The notes: a model not told the origin generated them from the sequence alone. A stretch of 39,315 nucleotides of DNA from an uncultured Clostridia bacterium (GCA_934169925.1 CAKPOO010000012.1:1-39315), one strand, 5' to 3'. Positions 32,257 through 39,315 are shown, counted from the stretch's first letter. Numbers and translations: made by a program.

Positions 32257-33066
32257 ATGGAATTTATAACTAGTAAATCTAATGAGAAAGTAAAGTATAT
32301 AAAGAATTTAAATGAAAAAAAGTTTAGAGAAAAATATAACGCTTTCTACTTAGAGGGAATAAAAGTTGTAAATGAAATTTTAGATAGAAAGGAAGCGGTA
32401 AACATTTTGTTTATCGCTTATTCTAATGAAATTTTATCTACAAAAAATGATGGTGAAAAACTTATTAAAAGACTAGAGTCTGAAAAAATAGAAAAAGTAG
32501 AATTTAGTAAACAAATTTTTGAATATGTTACTGACACTGTAACAACTCAAGGAGTTATTGTCGTATTAGAAATAAAAAAATATAAATTGCAAGACTTAAT
32601 AGATGGAAAATCTAGTATTGTTTTGCTAGATAAAATACAAGATCTTGGAAATATTGGTACTATTATTAGAAATACATCAGCTTTTTTAATAAACAATATT
32701 ATTTGTATAAAAGGAACTGCAGATGTTTATTCAAATAAAGTAACACGATCTACAATGGGAACTATAATAGATAAAAAAATTGCATATATAGAAAAAGAAG
32801 AGCTTATATCAAATTTAGATTATATTAGAGATATGGGATATAATGTTATAACTACTTCATTAGATACAAATAATTATATAGAAGACGTAAGTTTTAAAGG
32901 AAACAATATATATGTAATGGGAAATGAAGCAAATGGTGTATCAAAAGAAATACAAGATATTTCAAATTTAAAAGTAAAAATTGATATGAGTGATAATGTA
33001 GAATCTTTAAATGTTTCTGTTGCAAATGGTATAATTTTATATAAACATTATATTGATAACAAATAA
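32257..33066 (+). CDS. SpoU/TrmH-family RNA methyltransferase
   Basis: SPOUT-class RNA 2'-O-methyltransferase, 269 residues. N-terminal substrate-binding domain (KYIKNLNEKKFREKYNAFYLEG), then the knotted SAM domain with motif 1 DKIQDLGNIGTIIRNTSAF (about 125-145), motif 2 MGNEANGVSKEI, motif 3 SLNVSVANGIILY. These are the standard TrmH/RlmB-like motifs, so it methylates a ribose in rRNA or tRNA; the substrate cannot be named. 23 bases after the PrsA-like gene, AGGAGA Shine-Dalgarno, so it likely ends the ligA-mfd operon. No terminator is seen before the alaS promoter. Confidence 0.92.
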   Translation: MEFITSKSNEKVKYIKNLNEKKFREKYNAFYLEGIKVVNEILDRKEAVNILFIAYSNEILSTKNDGEKLIKRLESEKIEKVEFSKQIFEYVTDTVTTQGVIVVLEIKKYKLQDLIDGKSSIVLLDKIQDLGNIGTIIRNTSAFLINNIICIKGTADVYSNKVTRSTMGTIIDKKIAYIEKEELISNLDYIRDMGYNVITTSLDTNNYIEDVSFKGNNIYVMGNEANGVSKEIQDISNLKVKIDMSDNVESLNVSVANGIILYKHYIDNK

Positions 33067-33072
33067 GTAATA

Positions 33073-33101
33073 TTGACGAATATTTGTAATTTTGGTATAA
33101 T
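33073..33101 (+). promoter_or_regulatory. Strong vegetative promoter of alaS
   Basis: TTGACG (33073-33078), 17-base spacer, TATAAT (33096-33101). The predicted transcript begins near 33108, leaving a leader of only about 20 bases. Confidence 0.85.
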
Positions 33102-33128
33102 AAGTACGTTATGAAAGAAGGAAAAAAT

Positions 33129-34904
33129 ATGAGTGAGATAGATTTAAAAAATAAATATTTAAAATTTTTTGAAGAGCATGGACATGTTGTTATACCATCT
33201 GCTTCAGTTATTCCAGAAAATGATCCAACATGTTTATTTAATACAGCAGGTATGCAACCACTTGTACCATACCTAAAAGGGCAACCACACCCACAAGGAA
33301 AAAGACTTACAGATGTTCAAAAATGTTTTAGAACAGATGATTTAGATGAAGTTGGTGATAAAACTCATCATACATTTTTTGAAATGCTTGGAAACTGGTC
33401 TTTAGGTGATTACTTTAAAAAAGAATCAATTACTTGGAGTTTCAAATTTTTAACAGAAGTTTTAAATATTCCAGTTGAAAGATTAGCAGTTACTGTTTTT
33501 AAAGGTAATGATATAGTAAGTGCAGATGATGAATCTGCAAATATCTGGAAATCTCTTGGAATAAATGATTCAAAAATTGCTTATTTAGGAGATGAAGATA
33601 ACTGGTGGCCAAACATGGAACTTACAGGGCCATGTGGACCAGATACAGAAATATTTTATTGGAGAAGTGAGGAAAAAGTACCAGATTTTTATGATCCAGA
33701 AGATGATAATTGGGTTGAAATTTGGAATAATGTATTTATGCAATATATGCATAATCCAGATGGAACTTTTGTACCTTTGAAAAATAAAAATGTTGATACT
33801 GGAATGGGTGTTGAAAGAGTAACAGCAATATTAGAAGGAAAAAATGATAATTATGCATCATCTATTTGGAGTGATATAATAGCAAAAATTGAAGAAGTTT
33901 CTAACAAAAAGTATGATGATGAAAGATACACAAGACAAATTAGAATTATAGCAGATCATATTCGTGCAATTGTTATAATTACAGGAGATGATGCTTTAAT
34001 TAAGCCATCAAATAAAGATCAAGGTTATGTCCTTAGAAGATTAATAAGAAGAATGATAAGATTTGCAAAAGAATTACAAGTTGATATTAATAGTAATTGG
34101 GAAGAGCAACTTGCTTTAATTGTTATAAATCAATATTCACCTTTTTATAAAGAATTAGAAAGAAATAAACAAGTAATTCTTGATGTATTAAAAAATGAGA
34201 AAAATAAATTTAATAAAACTCTAGAAAAAGGATTAAAAGAATTTGAAAAAGTAACATCTTCTTTAAAAGAAAATGATGAAATAAACAAAGATATAGCATT
34301 TAAGTTATATGATACTTATGGTTTTCCTATTGAACTTACAGAAGAACTTGCAAAAGAAAGAAAATTAATAGTTGATATAGATGGATTTAATAAAAAATTT
34401 GAAGAGCATCAAGAAAAATCAAGAGCAGGATCTATGCAAAAATTTAAAGGTGGTCTTGCATCAACTGGTGAAAATGAAGTAAAATATCATACTGCAACAC
34501 ATTTATTAAATGCTGCTTTAAAGAAAGTATTAGGTGATCATGTTCATCAAAAAGGTAGTAACATAACAACAGAAAGATTAAGATTTGACTTCTCTCATGA
34601 TGCAAAAATGACAGAAGAAGAAAAAAGAAAAGTTGAAGATTTAGTAAATGAATATATAAAAATGGCTATTCCTGTAGAAAGACTTGAAATGAAAAAAGAA
34701 GATGCTTTAAAATTAGGAGCAGAAGCTATGTTTAGTGATAAATATGGTGATATAGTAACAGTGTATAAAATAGGCGATGTTTCAGTTGAATTTTGTGGAG
34801 GACCACACGTAAGTAATACATCAGAACTTGGACATTTCAAAATAAAAAAAGAAGAAGCAAGTTCAGCTGGAGTAAGAAGAATAAAAGCTGTATTTGAAGA
34901 TTAA
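33129..34904 (+). CDS. alaS: Alanyl-tRNA synthetase, compact form without C-Ala domain
   Basis: Charges tRNA-Ala with alanine. 591 residues from ATG 33129 (GAAGGA Shine-Dalgarno at 33117-33122), against about 870 in most bacteria. The class II core is normal: FEEHGHVVIPSASVIP, LFNTAGMQPLVPYLKG, TFFEMLGNWSLGDYFK, and later NVDTGMGVERVTAI. The editing domain keeps HTATH (H454, H458) and CGGPH (C556, H560), so mischarged serine could still be cleared. The segment before it (FKGGLASTGENEVKYHTATHLL) is short, lacking most of the usual beta-barrel insertion, and the protein ends just after the editing domain; the C-terminal C-Ala domain is absent. From memory, spirochaetes such as Borrelia have a similar ~590-residue enzyme. 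No frameshift is seen at the end. Confidence 0.95.
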   Translation: MSEIDLKNKYLKFFEEHGHVVIPSASVIPENDPTCLFNTAGMQPLVPYLKGQPHPQGKRLTDVQKCFRTDDLDEVGDKTHHTFFEMLGNWSLGDYFKKESITWSFKFLTEVLNIPVERLAVTVFKGNDIVSADDESANIWKSLGINDSKIAYLGDEDNWWPNMELTGPCGPDTEIFYWRSEEKVPDFYDPEDDNWVEIWNNVFMQYMHNPDGTFVPLKNKNVDTGMGVERVTAILEGKNDNYASSIWSDIIAKIEEVSNKKYDDERYTRQIRIIADHIRAIVIITGDDALIKPSNKDQGYVLRRLIRRMIRFAKELQVDINSNWEEQLALIVINQYSPFYKELERNKQVILDVLKNEKNKFNKTLEKGLKEFEKVTSSLKENDEINKDIAFKLYDTYGFPIELTEELAKERKLIVDIDGFNKKFEEHQEKSRAGSMQKFKGGLASTGENEVKYHTATHLLNAALKKVLGDHVHQKGSNITTERLRFDFSHDAKMTEEEKRKVEDLVNEYIKMAIPVERLEMKKEDALKLGAEAMFSDKYGDIVTVYKIGDVSVEFCGGPHVSNTSELGHFKIKKEEASSAGVRRIKAVFED

Positions 34905-34924
34905 TAATATTTCGAGGTGGAAAA

Positions 34925-35272
34925 ATGGATGAAAATTGTTTATTTTGTAAAATAATAAATGGTGATATACCATCAAGTAAAGTTTATGAAGATAAATACG
35001 TACTTTGCTTTAATGATATTAATCCTATTGCTAAAGTTCATGTTTTAGTAATTCCTAAAATACACATTAAAGATGTAGAACATATTACAAGTGAAAATGA
35101 AATATATCTTACAAAATGTTTTGAAGCTATAAAAAAAGTAACAAAAATTACTGGCATTTGTGATAGTGGTTATAGGGTTATATCTAACATTGGAAAAGAT
35201 GGAGGACAAGAAGTACCTCACTTACATTTTCATGTTATTGGAGGAGAAAAACTTTCAAACAAAATGGCATAG
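34925..35272 (+). CDS. HIT-family (HINT-like) nucleotide hydrolase
   Basis: Histidine-triad protein of 115 residues, normal length. CLFCKIINGDIPSSKVYED is the typical start, with CxxC at residues 5-8. IAKVHVLVIPKIHIKD follows. The catalytic triad H-x-H-x-H-x-x is VPHLHFHVIGG near residue 98. These enzymes hydrolyse nucleoside phosphoramidates, such as aminoacyl-AMP, which fits its place directly after alaS (20 bases, GAGGTGG Shine-Dalgarno). It ends the alaS transcript, with a terminator 16 bases later. Confidence 0.93.
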   Translation: MDENCLFCKIINGDIPSSKVYEDKYVLCFNDINPIAKVHVLVIPKIHIKDVEHITSENEIYLTKCFEAIKKVTKITGICDSGYRVISNIGKDGGQEVPHLHFHVIGGEKLSNKMA

Positions 35273-35288
35273 GAGTATTAAAGAAATG

Positions 35289-35327
35289 AAGGAAAAGAAA
35301 TTTTTTCCTTTATTTTTTTATTTTTTA
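35289..35327 (+). terminator. Rho-independent terminator after the alaS-HIT operon
   Basis: AAGGAAAA (35289-35296), loop of 6, TTTTCCTT (35303-35310), followed by TATTTTTTTATTTTTT. The stem is AT-rich but the tail is long. Confidence 0.8.
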
Positions 35328-35335
35328 GAAAATAT

Positions 35336-35364
35336 GTGACTTTTTTTTTATAATGTGTTATAAT
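35336..35364 (+). promoter_or_regulatory. Predicted extended -10 promoter of the asp23 operon
   Basis: TGTTATAAT ends at 35364 (extended -10 TGn plus TATAAT at 35359-35364); a poor -35, GTGACT (35336-35341), lies 17 bases upstream across a T9 run. A second TATAAT at 35349-35354 is an alternative. Confidence 0.6.
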
Positions 35365-35368
35365 AAAT

Positions 35369-35394
35369 TATAGTTAAAATTATTTTTAACTATA
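35369..35394 (+). promoter_or_regulatory. Hairpin at the 5' end of the asp23 leader
   Basis: 11-bp inverted repeat: TATAGTTAAAA (35369-35379), loop TTAT, TTTTAACTATA (35384-35394), then GTTTTT and the AGGAGG ribosome site at 35401-35406. The predicted transcript starts near 35371, so the stem would sit at its 5' end. It could protect the mRNA, attenuate it, or be an operator. Confidence 0.6.
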
Positions 35395-35413
35395 GTTTTT
35401 AGGAGGATTTGTT

Positions 35414-35839
35414 ATGGAAGAAAAAAATGTAAATGTTGAAGAAACAAATAAAGAGGGAAACGTTGAAATTGCAACTAACCTTAATATTTCTGAAGATGTT
35501 ATAGGGATAATTGCAGGTCTTGCTGCTTCTGAAGTTGAAGGTATAGCAGGTATGACTTTAGGCTTTGTAGATGGTATAAATCAAATATTAGGAACAAATA
35601 AAAAATATTCTAAAGGTGTAAAAATTTCTTTAGATGGTAAAAAAGTTGTTATAGACTTATTTGTTAATGTTAAATACGGAGTAAGAATTCCTGATATTGC
35701 ATGGGCAGCTCAAAATGCAGTTAAAAATGCAGTTGAAAACATGACAGGTTTAGAAGTATTAAACGTTAATGTTAATGTTCAAGGTATAACTTTTGAAAAA
35801 GAAAAAGAAGCTGAAAAAGCAGAAACTACAGAAGAATAA
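35414..35839 (+). CDS. Asp23/Gls24 family envelope protein
   Basis: 141-residue Asp23/Gls24-family protein. Central domain: ISEDVIGIIAGLAASEVEGIAGM, then KGVKISLDGKKVVIDLFVNVKYGVRIPDIAWAAQNAV and VLNVNVNVQGITF. It has Glu-rich ends and no membrane segment. Family members bind the membrane through AmaP and are induced by alkaline or envelope stress in Staphylococcus. The gene starts an asp23-amaP-DUF2273-nusB-xseA-xseB series, common in low-G+C Gram-positives. A terminator lies right after it, so asp23 is probably transcribed more than the genes downstream. Confidence 0.93.
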   Translation: MEEKNVNVEETNKEGNVEIATNLNISEDVIGIIAGLAASEVEGIAGMTLGFVDGINQILGTNKKYSKGVKISLDGKKVVIDLFVNVKYGVRIPDIAWAAQNAVKNAVENMTGLEVLNVNVNVQGITFEKEKEAEKAETTEE

Positions 35840-35890
35840 TAAAGTTAAAATACACAATCTTAAATTTTAGATTGTGTATAACTTTATTTT
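35838..35890 (+). terminator. Terminator between asp23 and amaP
   Basis: Long stem: AATAAAGTT (35838-35846) with AACTTTATT (35880-35888), a 3-base bulge, and ATACACAATCT (35850-35860) with AGATTGTGTAT (35869-35879), loop of 8, then T4. It starts at the asp23 stop codon and lies 15 bases before the amaP start; read-through would be needed for the downstream genes unless they have a promoter I missed. Confidence 0.8.
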
Positions 35891-35904
35891 TATGGAGGGG
35901 AAAC

Positions 35905-36441
35905 ATGAAAGGATTTGAAAAATTTATATTAGTTGTATTTTCTATTATTGTAATTGTTACATCTGTTTTTGTTATTTTAACATCTTTACAACTTGTTAAT
36001 GTAAATGGAATGTTTATAAAAGCATGTGACTTACTTATTGGAAATAAAACAGCAGTTTTAATTATAAGCTCAATATTTATTTTATTTGGTCTTATTGGAA
36101 TATTTTCTTCATCAAGTGATGAAAATGAAGGAAATGGTGGTATGGCAATAAAGAGTGAAAAAGGAACTGTATTTATAACAAAAGATACTTTTGAAAGCAT
36201 TATTTTAGCTGTATCAAGAAATTATCCAGAGTTAAGAAATGTAAAAGGTTCAATAAATATAAACGAAAATGGTGTATTTGTAAATGTTTATGCACTTATT
36301 TTACCAGATACTGTTGTAACAACTTTAACTTCAAAATTACAAGATGATATAAAAAATAGTATTTTAAAACAAACAACAGTTGAAGTAAAAGATATTAATA
36401 TAAAAATTAAAGGCGTTTATATTGAAAATCAAAAAAAATAA
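35905..36441 (+). CDS. amaP: Alkaline shock response membrane anchor protein AmaP
   Basis: 178 residues starting at ATG 35905 with GGAGGGG just before. Two membrane helices (about 7-30 and 47-68) are separated by a short extracytoplasmic loop. A cytoplasmic Ser/Asp linker (SSSSDENEGNGG) leads to an Asp23-like domain (ILAVSRNYPELRNVKGSININENGVFVNVYALILPDTV). In Staphylococcus AmaP anchors Asp23 at the membrane; the adjacent asp23 gene supports the same role. The longer in-frame start (35872) lies in the terminator and is unlikely. Confidence 0.9.
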   Translation: MKGFEKFILVVFSIIVIVTSVFVILTSLQLVNVNGMFIKACDLLIGNKTAVLIISSIFILFGLIGIFSSSSDENEGNGGMAIKSEKGTVFITKDTFESIILAVSRNYPELRNVKGSININENGVFVNVYALILPDTVVTTLTSKLQDDIKNSILKQTTVEVKDINIKIKGVYIENQKK

Positions 36442-36468
36442 GCATGAGTATATTAGGAAGTGATATGT

Positions 36469-36735
36469 ATGAAAGATTTTAAAGATTATATAGTAAATAA
36501 TAAATATGTAATAATATGTGTAGCAATAGTTGTAATATTATATGCTTTAGGAATTGTAGATTTCTTAACAAAATTGGTTGTACTATGTGCACTTTTAGTT
36601 GGAGCAATTTTTCTTGGTAAAAAATTACAAGATAATGAAGGAAAAATAAAAAATATATTTAATTATATAAAAAATAAAGAATATAAAAATGAAGTATATT
36701 ATTATCAAAATACAAAAAATGATGATAAAAAATAA
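36469..36735 (+). CDS. DUF2273-like small membrane protein
   Basis: 88 residues from ATG 36469, 8 bases after AGGAAG (36455-36460). Two close hydrophobic helices (about 13-28 and 33-50) precede a charged cytoplasmic tail with KNKEYKNEVYYYQNTKN. Position between amaP and nusB, size and topology match DUF2273 proteins, which accompany Asp23/AmaP and probably bind the membrane with them. No enzyme motif is seen. Function unknown. Confidence 0.8.
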   Translation: MKDFKDYIVNNKYVIICVAIVVILYALGIVDFLTKLVVLCALLVGAIFLGKKLQDNEGKIKNIFNYIKNKEYKNEVYYYQNTKNDDKK

Positions 36736-36764
36736 TTTATTAGTTTATGTTAGGAGTTAATTTT

Positions 36765-37169
36765 ATGGGTAGAAAAAAAGCAAGAGATAATGCATTTAAA
36801 TGTATTTATGAATTGAGTTTTGATGTAAATGATGTTTCAACAATAATTGAAAATTCATATATTGAAAACGAAAATCTTGAAGATGAAAAAGAATATATAG
36901 AAAAAGTAGTAAATGGTGTAAGTGATAATTTAGAAAAAATTGATGGTATTATTTTATCTAAATTAAAAAATTGGACAATAGATAGAATAGCAAAAATCGA
37001 TCTTGCAATTTTAAGACTTGCTATATATGAAATTTTATTCTTAGATGATGTACCTGTAAAGGTTACTGCTAATGAAGCTGTTGAACTTGCAAAAAATTAC
37101 GGTAGTAATAATTCAAAATCATTTATAAATGGTGTTATTGCAAAAGTAATTGAAGAAAGAAATGAGTAG
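36765..37169 (+). CDS. nusB: Transcription antitermination factor NusB
   Basis: 134 residues, start ATG 36765 with TAGGAG (36751-36756). All-helical protein with MGRKKARDNAFKCIYEL, WTIDRIAKIDLAILRLAIYEILFLDDVPVKVTANEAVELAKNYG and SFINGVIAKV, which are characteristic of NusB. It binds boxA RNA with NusE (S10) to allow full-length rRNA transcription. Placed before xseA, with a 5-base gap, as in several clostridia. Confidence 0.96.
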   Translation: MGRKKARDNAFKCIYELSFDVNDVSTIIENSYIENENLEDEKEYIEKVVNGVSDNLEKIDGIILSKLKNWTIDRIAKIDLAILRLAIYEILFLDDVPVKVTANEAVELAKNYGSNNSKSFINGVIAKVIEERNE

Positions 37170-37174
37170 GTTTT

Positions 37175-38365
37175 ATGGAAAATAATGTTTTTTCTGTATC
37201 ACAAGTAAATAAGTATATAAAAATGCTTTTTGATAGTGATATGTTTTTAAATAAGATTACAATAAAAGGTGAAATAACCAATTTTAAAGCCCATTATACT
37301 GGGCATTTTTATTTTACTTTAAAAGATGAAGCATCAACAATAAAATGTGTAATGTTTAAATCATACGCATCATTAGTAAAATTTAAACCAGAAGATGGAA
37401 TGAAAGTTACAATAACAGGACAAATTTCAGTATTTGAAAGAGATGGCGTATATCAAATTTATTGTAATAAAATGGAAAAAGATGGACTTGGAGATTTATA
37501 CATTGCATATGAAGAACTTAAGAAAAAGTTAGAAAAAGAAGGTCTATTTGATAGTAAATATAAAAAAGAGATACCTTTTTTACCAAATAGAGTAGGCGTT
37601 ATAACCTCTAAAACAGGTGCAGTTATAAGAGATATTATAAATGTAAGTACAAGAAGATACAAAAAAGCCGACATACTTATATATCCTGCTGCAGTTCAAG
37701 GCGTAAATGTTGCATCTACTGTAATAAAAGGAATTGAAACATTCAATAAACTAAACAATGTTGATGTCATAATAATAGCAAGAGGTGGAGGATCTTTTGA
37801 AGATCTATTTGGATTTAATGATGAAAATTTAGCAAGAAAAATATTTGAATCAAAAATACCAATTGTATCTGCGGTTGGACATGAAACAGATTTTACAATT
37901 TGTGATTTTGTATCAGATTTAAGAGCACCAACACCATCTGCTGCAGCTGAACTTGTTTATCCAGAATATATTGATATATTAAATAGGATAGATAATGCAA
38001 AAGTAAGACTTAATCTTGCAATAAAAAACTATGTAAAAATAAAAAAAGAATATGTAAATAGATTAAAGTCTATGAGACTTGAAAAAGAACCTTTAGAAAT
38101 AATTTCTAAAAATAGATTAATAATTGATAGTTATTTAAAAAATATTGAGAATAAAATAAGATTAAATATTCAAAATTCAAGATTAAAAACTATAAAACAA
38201 ATATCTAAAATAGATGCCTTAAGTCCATTAAAGACTTTATCAAGAGGATATTCATATACAACAAATGAAAATAACAAAGCAGTTAATTTTGTAAATGATG
38301 TAAAAAAAGGTGAAAAAATTCATGTCAGAGTTGTAGATGGCACATTTGATGCAATAGTTGATTAA
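37175..38365 (+). CDS. xseA: Exodeoxyribonuclease VII large subunit
   Basis: 396 residues; XseA, the catalytic subunit of exonuclease VII that degrades single-stranded DNA to oligonucleotides. N-terminal OB fold (FSVSQVNKYIKMLFDSD, then GEITNFKAHYTGHFYFTLKD), catalytic domain with VGVITSKTGAVIRDIINVSTRR, VDVIIIARGGGSFEDLFGFNDE, SAVGHETDFTICDFVSDLRAPTPSAAAEL, then a long coiled coil and the end motif LSRGYSY. A weak ribosome site overlaps the end of nusB. xseB follows 21 bases later. Confidence 0.96.
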   Translation: MENNVFSVSQVNKYIKMLFDSDMFLNKITIKGEITNFKAHYTGHFYFTLKDEASTIKCVMFKSYASLVKFKPEDGMKVTITGQISVFERDGVYQIYCNKMEKDGLGDLYIAYEELKKKLEKEGLFDSKYKKEIPFLPNRVGVITSKTGAVIRDIINVSTRRYKKADILIYPAAVQGVNVASTVIKGIETFNKLNNVDVIIIARGGGSFEDLFGFNDENLARKIFESKIPIVSAVGHETDFTICDFVSDLRAPTPSAAAELVYPEYIDILNRIDNAKVRLNLAIKNYVKIKKEYVNRLKSMRLEKEPLEIISKNRLIIDSYLKNIENKIRLNIQNSRLKTIKQISKIDALSPLKTLSRGYSYTTNENNKAVNFVNDVKKGEKIHVRVVDGTFDAIVD

Positions 38366-38386
38366 TAATTTTAAAGGAGGATAAAT

Positions 38387-38623
38387 ATGCCTAAAAAAAG
38401 CGATAAAAATTTTGAAGAAAAATTAGAAGAATTAGAAAAAATTGCTATGCAAATAGAAGATGGAAAATTATCTTTAGAAGATTCAATATCAAAATTTGAA
38501 GAAGGAATAAAACTTTCAAAGGAATGTACAAAGATATTAGATGATGCTGAAAAGAAGATAAATATTTTACTTGAAAATGAAGAAGGAGAAATGGTTGAGA
38601 CTAAGTTTGAAGAGGAGTTTTAA
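38387..38623 (+). CDS. xseB: Exodeoxyribonuclease VII small subunit
   Basis: 78 residues, a helical XseB with FEEKLEELEKIAMQIEDGKLSLEDSISKFEEGIKLSKECTKILDDAEKKI, the full family pattern. Strong AAAGGAGGA Shine-Dalgarno. It partners XseA encoded just upstream. The next gene in many clostridia (ispA, farnesyl diphosphate synthase) is absent; tRNA genes follow instead. Confidence 0.95.
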   Translation: MPKKSDKNFEEKLEELEKIAMQIEDGKLSLEDSISKFEEGIKLSKECTKILDDAEKKINILLENEEGEMVETKFEEEF

Positions 38624-38662
38624 AAATAATATCAAAAATATCTATTTTTTAAAATAAAAGTA

Positions 38663-38691
38663 TTGACAATTAATGCTCTTTTTATTATAAT
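38663..38691 (+). promoter_or_regulatory. Strong promoter of the tRNA pair
   Basis: TTGACA (38663-38668), 17-base spacer, TATAAT (38686-38691): a perfect sigma-A consensus, 22 bases before the first tRNA. Confidence 0.92.
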
Positions 38692-38713
38692 AATATTGTT
38701 CTTGAAAATATGT

Positions 38714-38790
38714 GGGCCTTTAGCTCAGCTGGTCAGAGCACTCGGCTCATAACCGAATGGTCCGGGGTTCGAATCCCTGAAGGCCCACCA
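38714..38790 (+). tRNA. tRNA with CAU anticodon (elongator Met or Ile2)
   Basis: 77 bases including encoded CCA. Acceptor GGGCCTT pairs with AAGGCCC; discriminator A; D-loop TAGCTCAGCTGGTCAGAG; anticodon loop CTCATAA with CAU; T arm GGGGTTCGAATCCC. The G1-C72 pair and anticodon stem rule out initiator tRNA-fMet. The CTCATAA loop and acceptor resemble low-G+C Ile2 (lysidine-modified CAU) as much as elongator Met, so I do not choose. Confidence 0.95.
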
Positions 38791-38807
38791 TTATTTTTTT
38801 GACATTT

Positions 38808-38893
38808 GGGTAGGTGTCCGAGTGGCTAAAGGAGGCAGACTGTAAATCTGTTGACGTTCGTCTACGATGGTTCGAATCCATCCCTGCCCACCA
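38808..38893 (+). tRNA. tRNA-Tyr (GUA)
   Basis: 86 bases with encoded CCA. Acceptor GGGTAGG pairs with CCTGCCC (one U-G); anticodon loop CTGTAAA, GUA; a long variable arm (GACGTTCGTC) typical of bacterial tRNA-Tyr; T arm GATGGTTCGAATCCATC. It is 17 bases after the first tRNA and probably shares its transcript. Confidence 0.95.
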
Positions 38894-38896
38894 ATT

Positions 38897-38926
38897 TCAA
38901 TCAGAGTTGTATCTGGTTGATTTTTT
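38897..38926 (+). terminator. Rho-independent terminator of the tRNA transcript
   Basis: TCAATCAGA (38897-38905), loop of 6, TCTGGTTGA (38912-38920) with one G-U pair, then TTTTTT. Confidence 0.85.
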
Positions 38927-38972
38927 GTTTCTATTAAATTATAAATATTAACTCATATATGTATATATAAGT

Positions 38973-39025
38973 AAGTAAACTAATTGTTATATAAAATAAC
39001 GATAATAATTAAGTTTACTTTTTTT
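38973..39025 (+). terminator. Second terminator-like hairpin
   Basis: AAGTAAACT (38973-38981) pairs with AGTTTACTT (39012-39020); inside, GTTAT (38986-38990) pairs with ATAAC (38996-39000). A T-run follows (to 39025). It stands 47 bases after the tRNA terminator and may be a back-up. Confidence 0.6.
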
Positions 39026-39181
39026 GTCTAAAAATTTTATATACAGAAATAAAGTACAAAAATATATAAAAATTATAACATCCGATAAATTTTAACTAAA
39101 AACACTAAAGAAAAAAATAAAATAATATATATAAATATTATTACATAAATGTTACATTAACTAGAAAAATATTATGTAGTA

Positions 39182-39209
39182 TTGATTTTTTTTTTTTTTA
39201 GTGTATAAA
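39182..39209 (+). promoter_or_regulatory. Candidate promoter reading out of the window
   Basis: TTGATT (39182-39187), 16-base spacer that begins with a run of 12 T, TATAAA (39204-39209). Probably the promoter of a gene beyond 39315. Confidence 0.5.
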
Positions 39210-39315
39210 GAAAGTGTGAATTTTGTAGAAAAAATAGATTATTTAAAATAAAAAAATATATATCAAAAAATGATAAAATATACAAAAAAATATATGTAAA
39301 ATATATATAAATTGT

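Larger units (their letters stand above)
38927..39315. other. Gene-free, extremely AT-rich end of the window
   Basis: About 390 bases with no plausible coding frame. It holds a second terminator-like hairpin (38973-39025) and a candidate promoter (39182-39209) that reads out of the window. The rest is A/T runs; I see no RNA gene in it. Confidence 0.8.

Noticed and set aside
34850..34904. Frameshift or premature stop explaining the short alaS
   Set aside because: The end is followed directly by a ribosome site and the HIT gene; no C-Ala-like coding remains in other frames.
1..39315. CRISPR array or known riboswitch
   Set aside because: I saw no regularly spaced direct repeats and no leader long or structured enough for T-box, SAM, TPP or similar elements; a covariance-model search would be decisive.

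Overview
The window comes from a very AT-rich, low-G+C Gram-positive chromosome. It carries sporulation genes (yabP, yabQ, a SpoVB-like flippase), an Asp23/AmaP/nusB/xseAB cluster and Shine-Dalgarno sites close to AGGAGG. Together these suggest an endospore-forming (or sporulation-descended) member of the Clostridia, perhaps an uncultured gut lineage. That placement is inference; no rRNA gene is present to confirm it.

Layout. Positions 1-3540 look like one end of an integrated element: a MazF-type toxin, a small excisionase-like HTH protein, two consecutive tyrosine recombinases, a terminator, and a repeat-rich stretch that runs up to uvrB. From uvrB on the content is mostly core. yabP-yabQ-divIC (spore cortex/cell division) is followed by a minus-strand asnB-vanW pair. 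Next come pyrimidine-nucleoside phosphorylase, rsmD, a coiled-coil protein, FtsK/SpoIIIE, deformylase and a membrane-anchored protein. A TtcA-like enzyme lies on the minus strand, followed by a small anchored protein (+) and a SpoVB-like flippase (-). Then come a phosphodiester-glycosidase-domain protein, a predicted extracellular protein, a LolA/GerS-like protein, a second MazF and a class A PBP. The right part holds ligA-mfd-PrsA-like foldase-SpoU methyltransferase, a compact alaS with a HIT protein, asp23-amaP-DUF2273-nusB-xseA-xseB, and two tRNA genes (CAU and Tyr-GUA). The last ~390 bases have no gene.

How the genes fit together. Many products act on the envelope or division: DivIC, FtsK, PBP1A, flippase, PrsA-like foldase, VanW, Asp23/AmaP. 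A second theme is DNA repair and replication: UvrB, Mfd, LigA, ExoVII. Third is RNA and translation: RsmD, TtcA, SpoU methylase, AlaRS, Def, NusB, tRNAs.

I did not find a clearly new multi-gene defence or mobile system. The features most worth checking are: the two-recombinase element end with repeated GGACGAA motifs that run into the recombinase gene; a hairpin that both looks like the asnB terminator and contains the vanW ribosome-binding site; an AlaRS that lacks the C-Ala domain and is expressed without a T-box; and two MazF homologues, of which at least the second has no adjacent antitoxin. Start codons were chosen from Shine-Dalgarno spacing, and many are shorter than the longest open frame.
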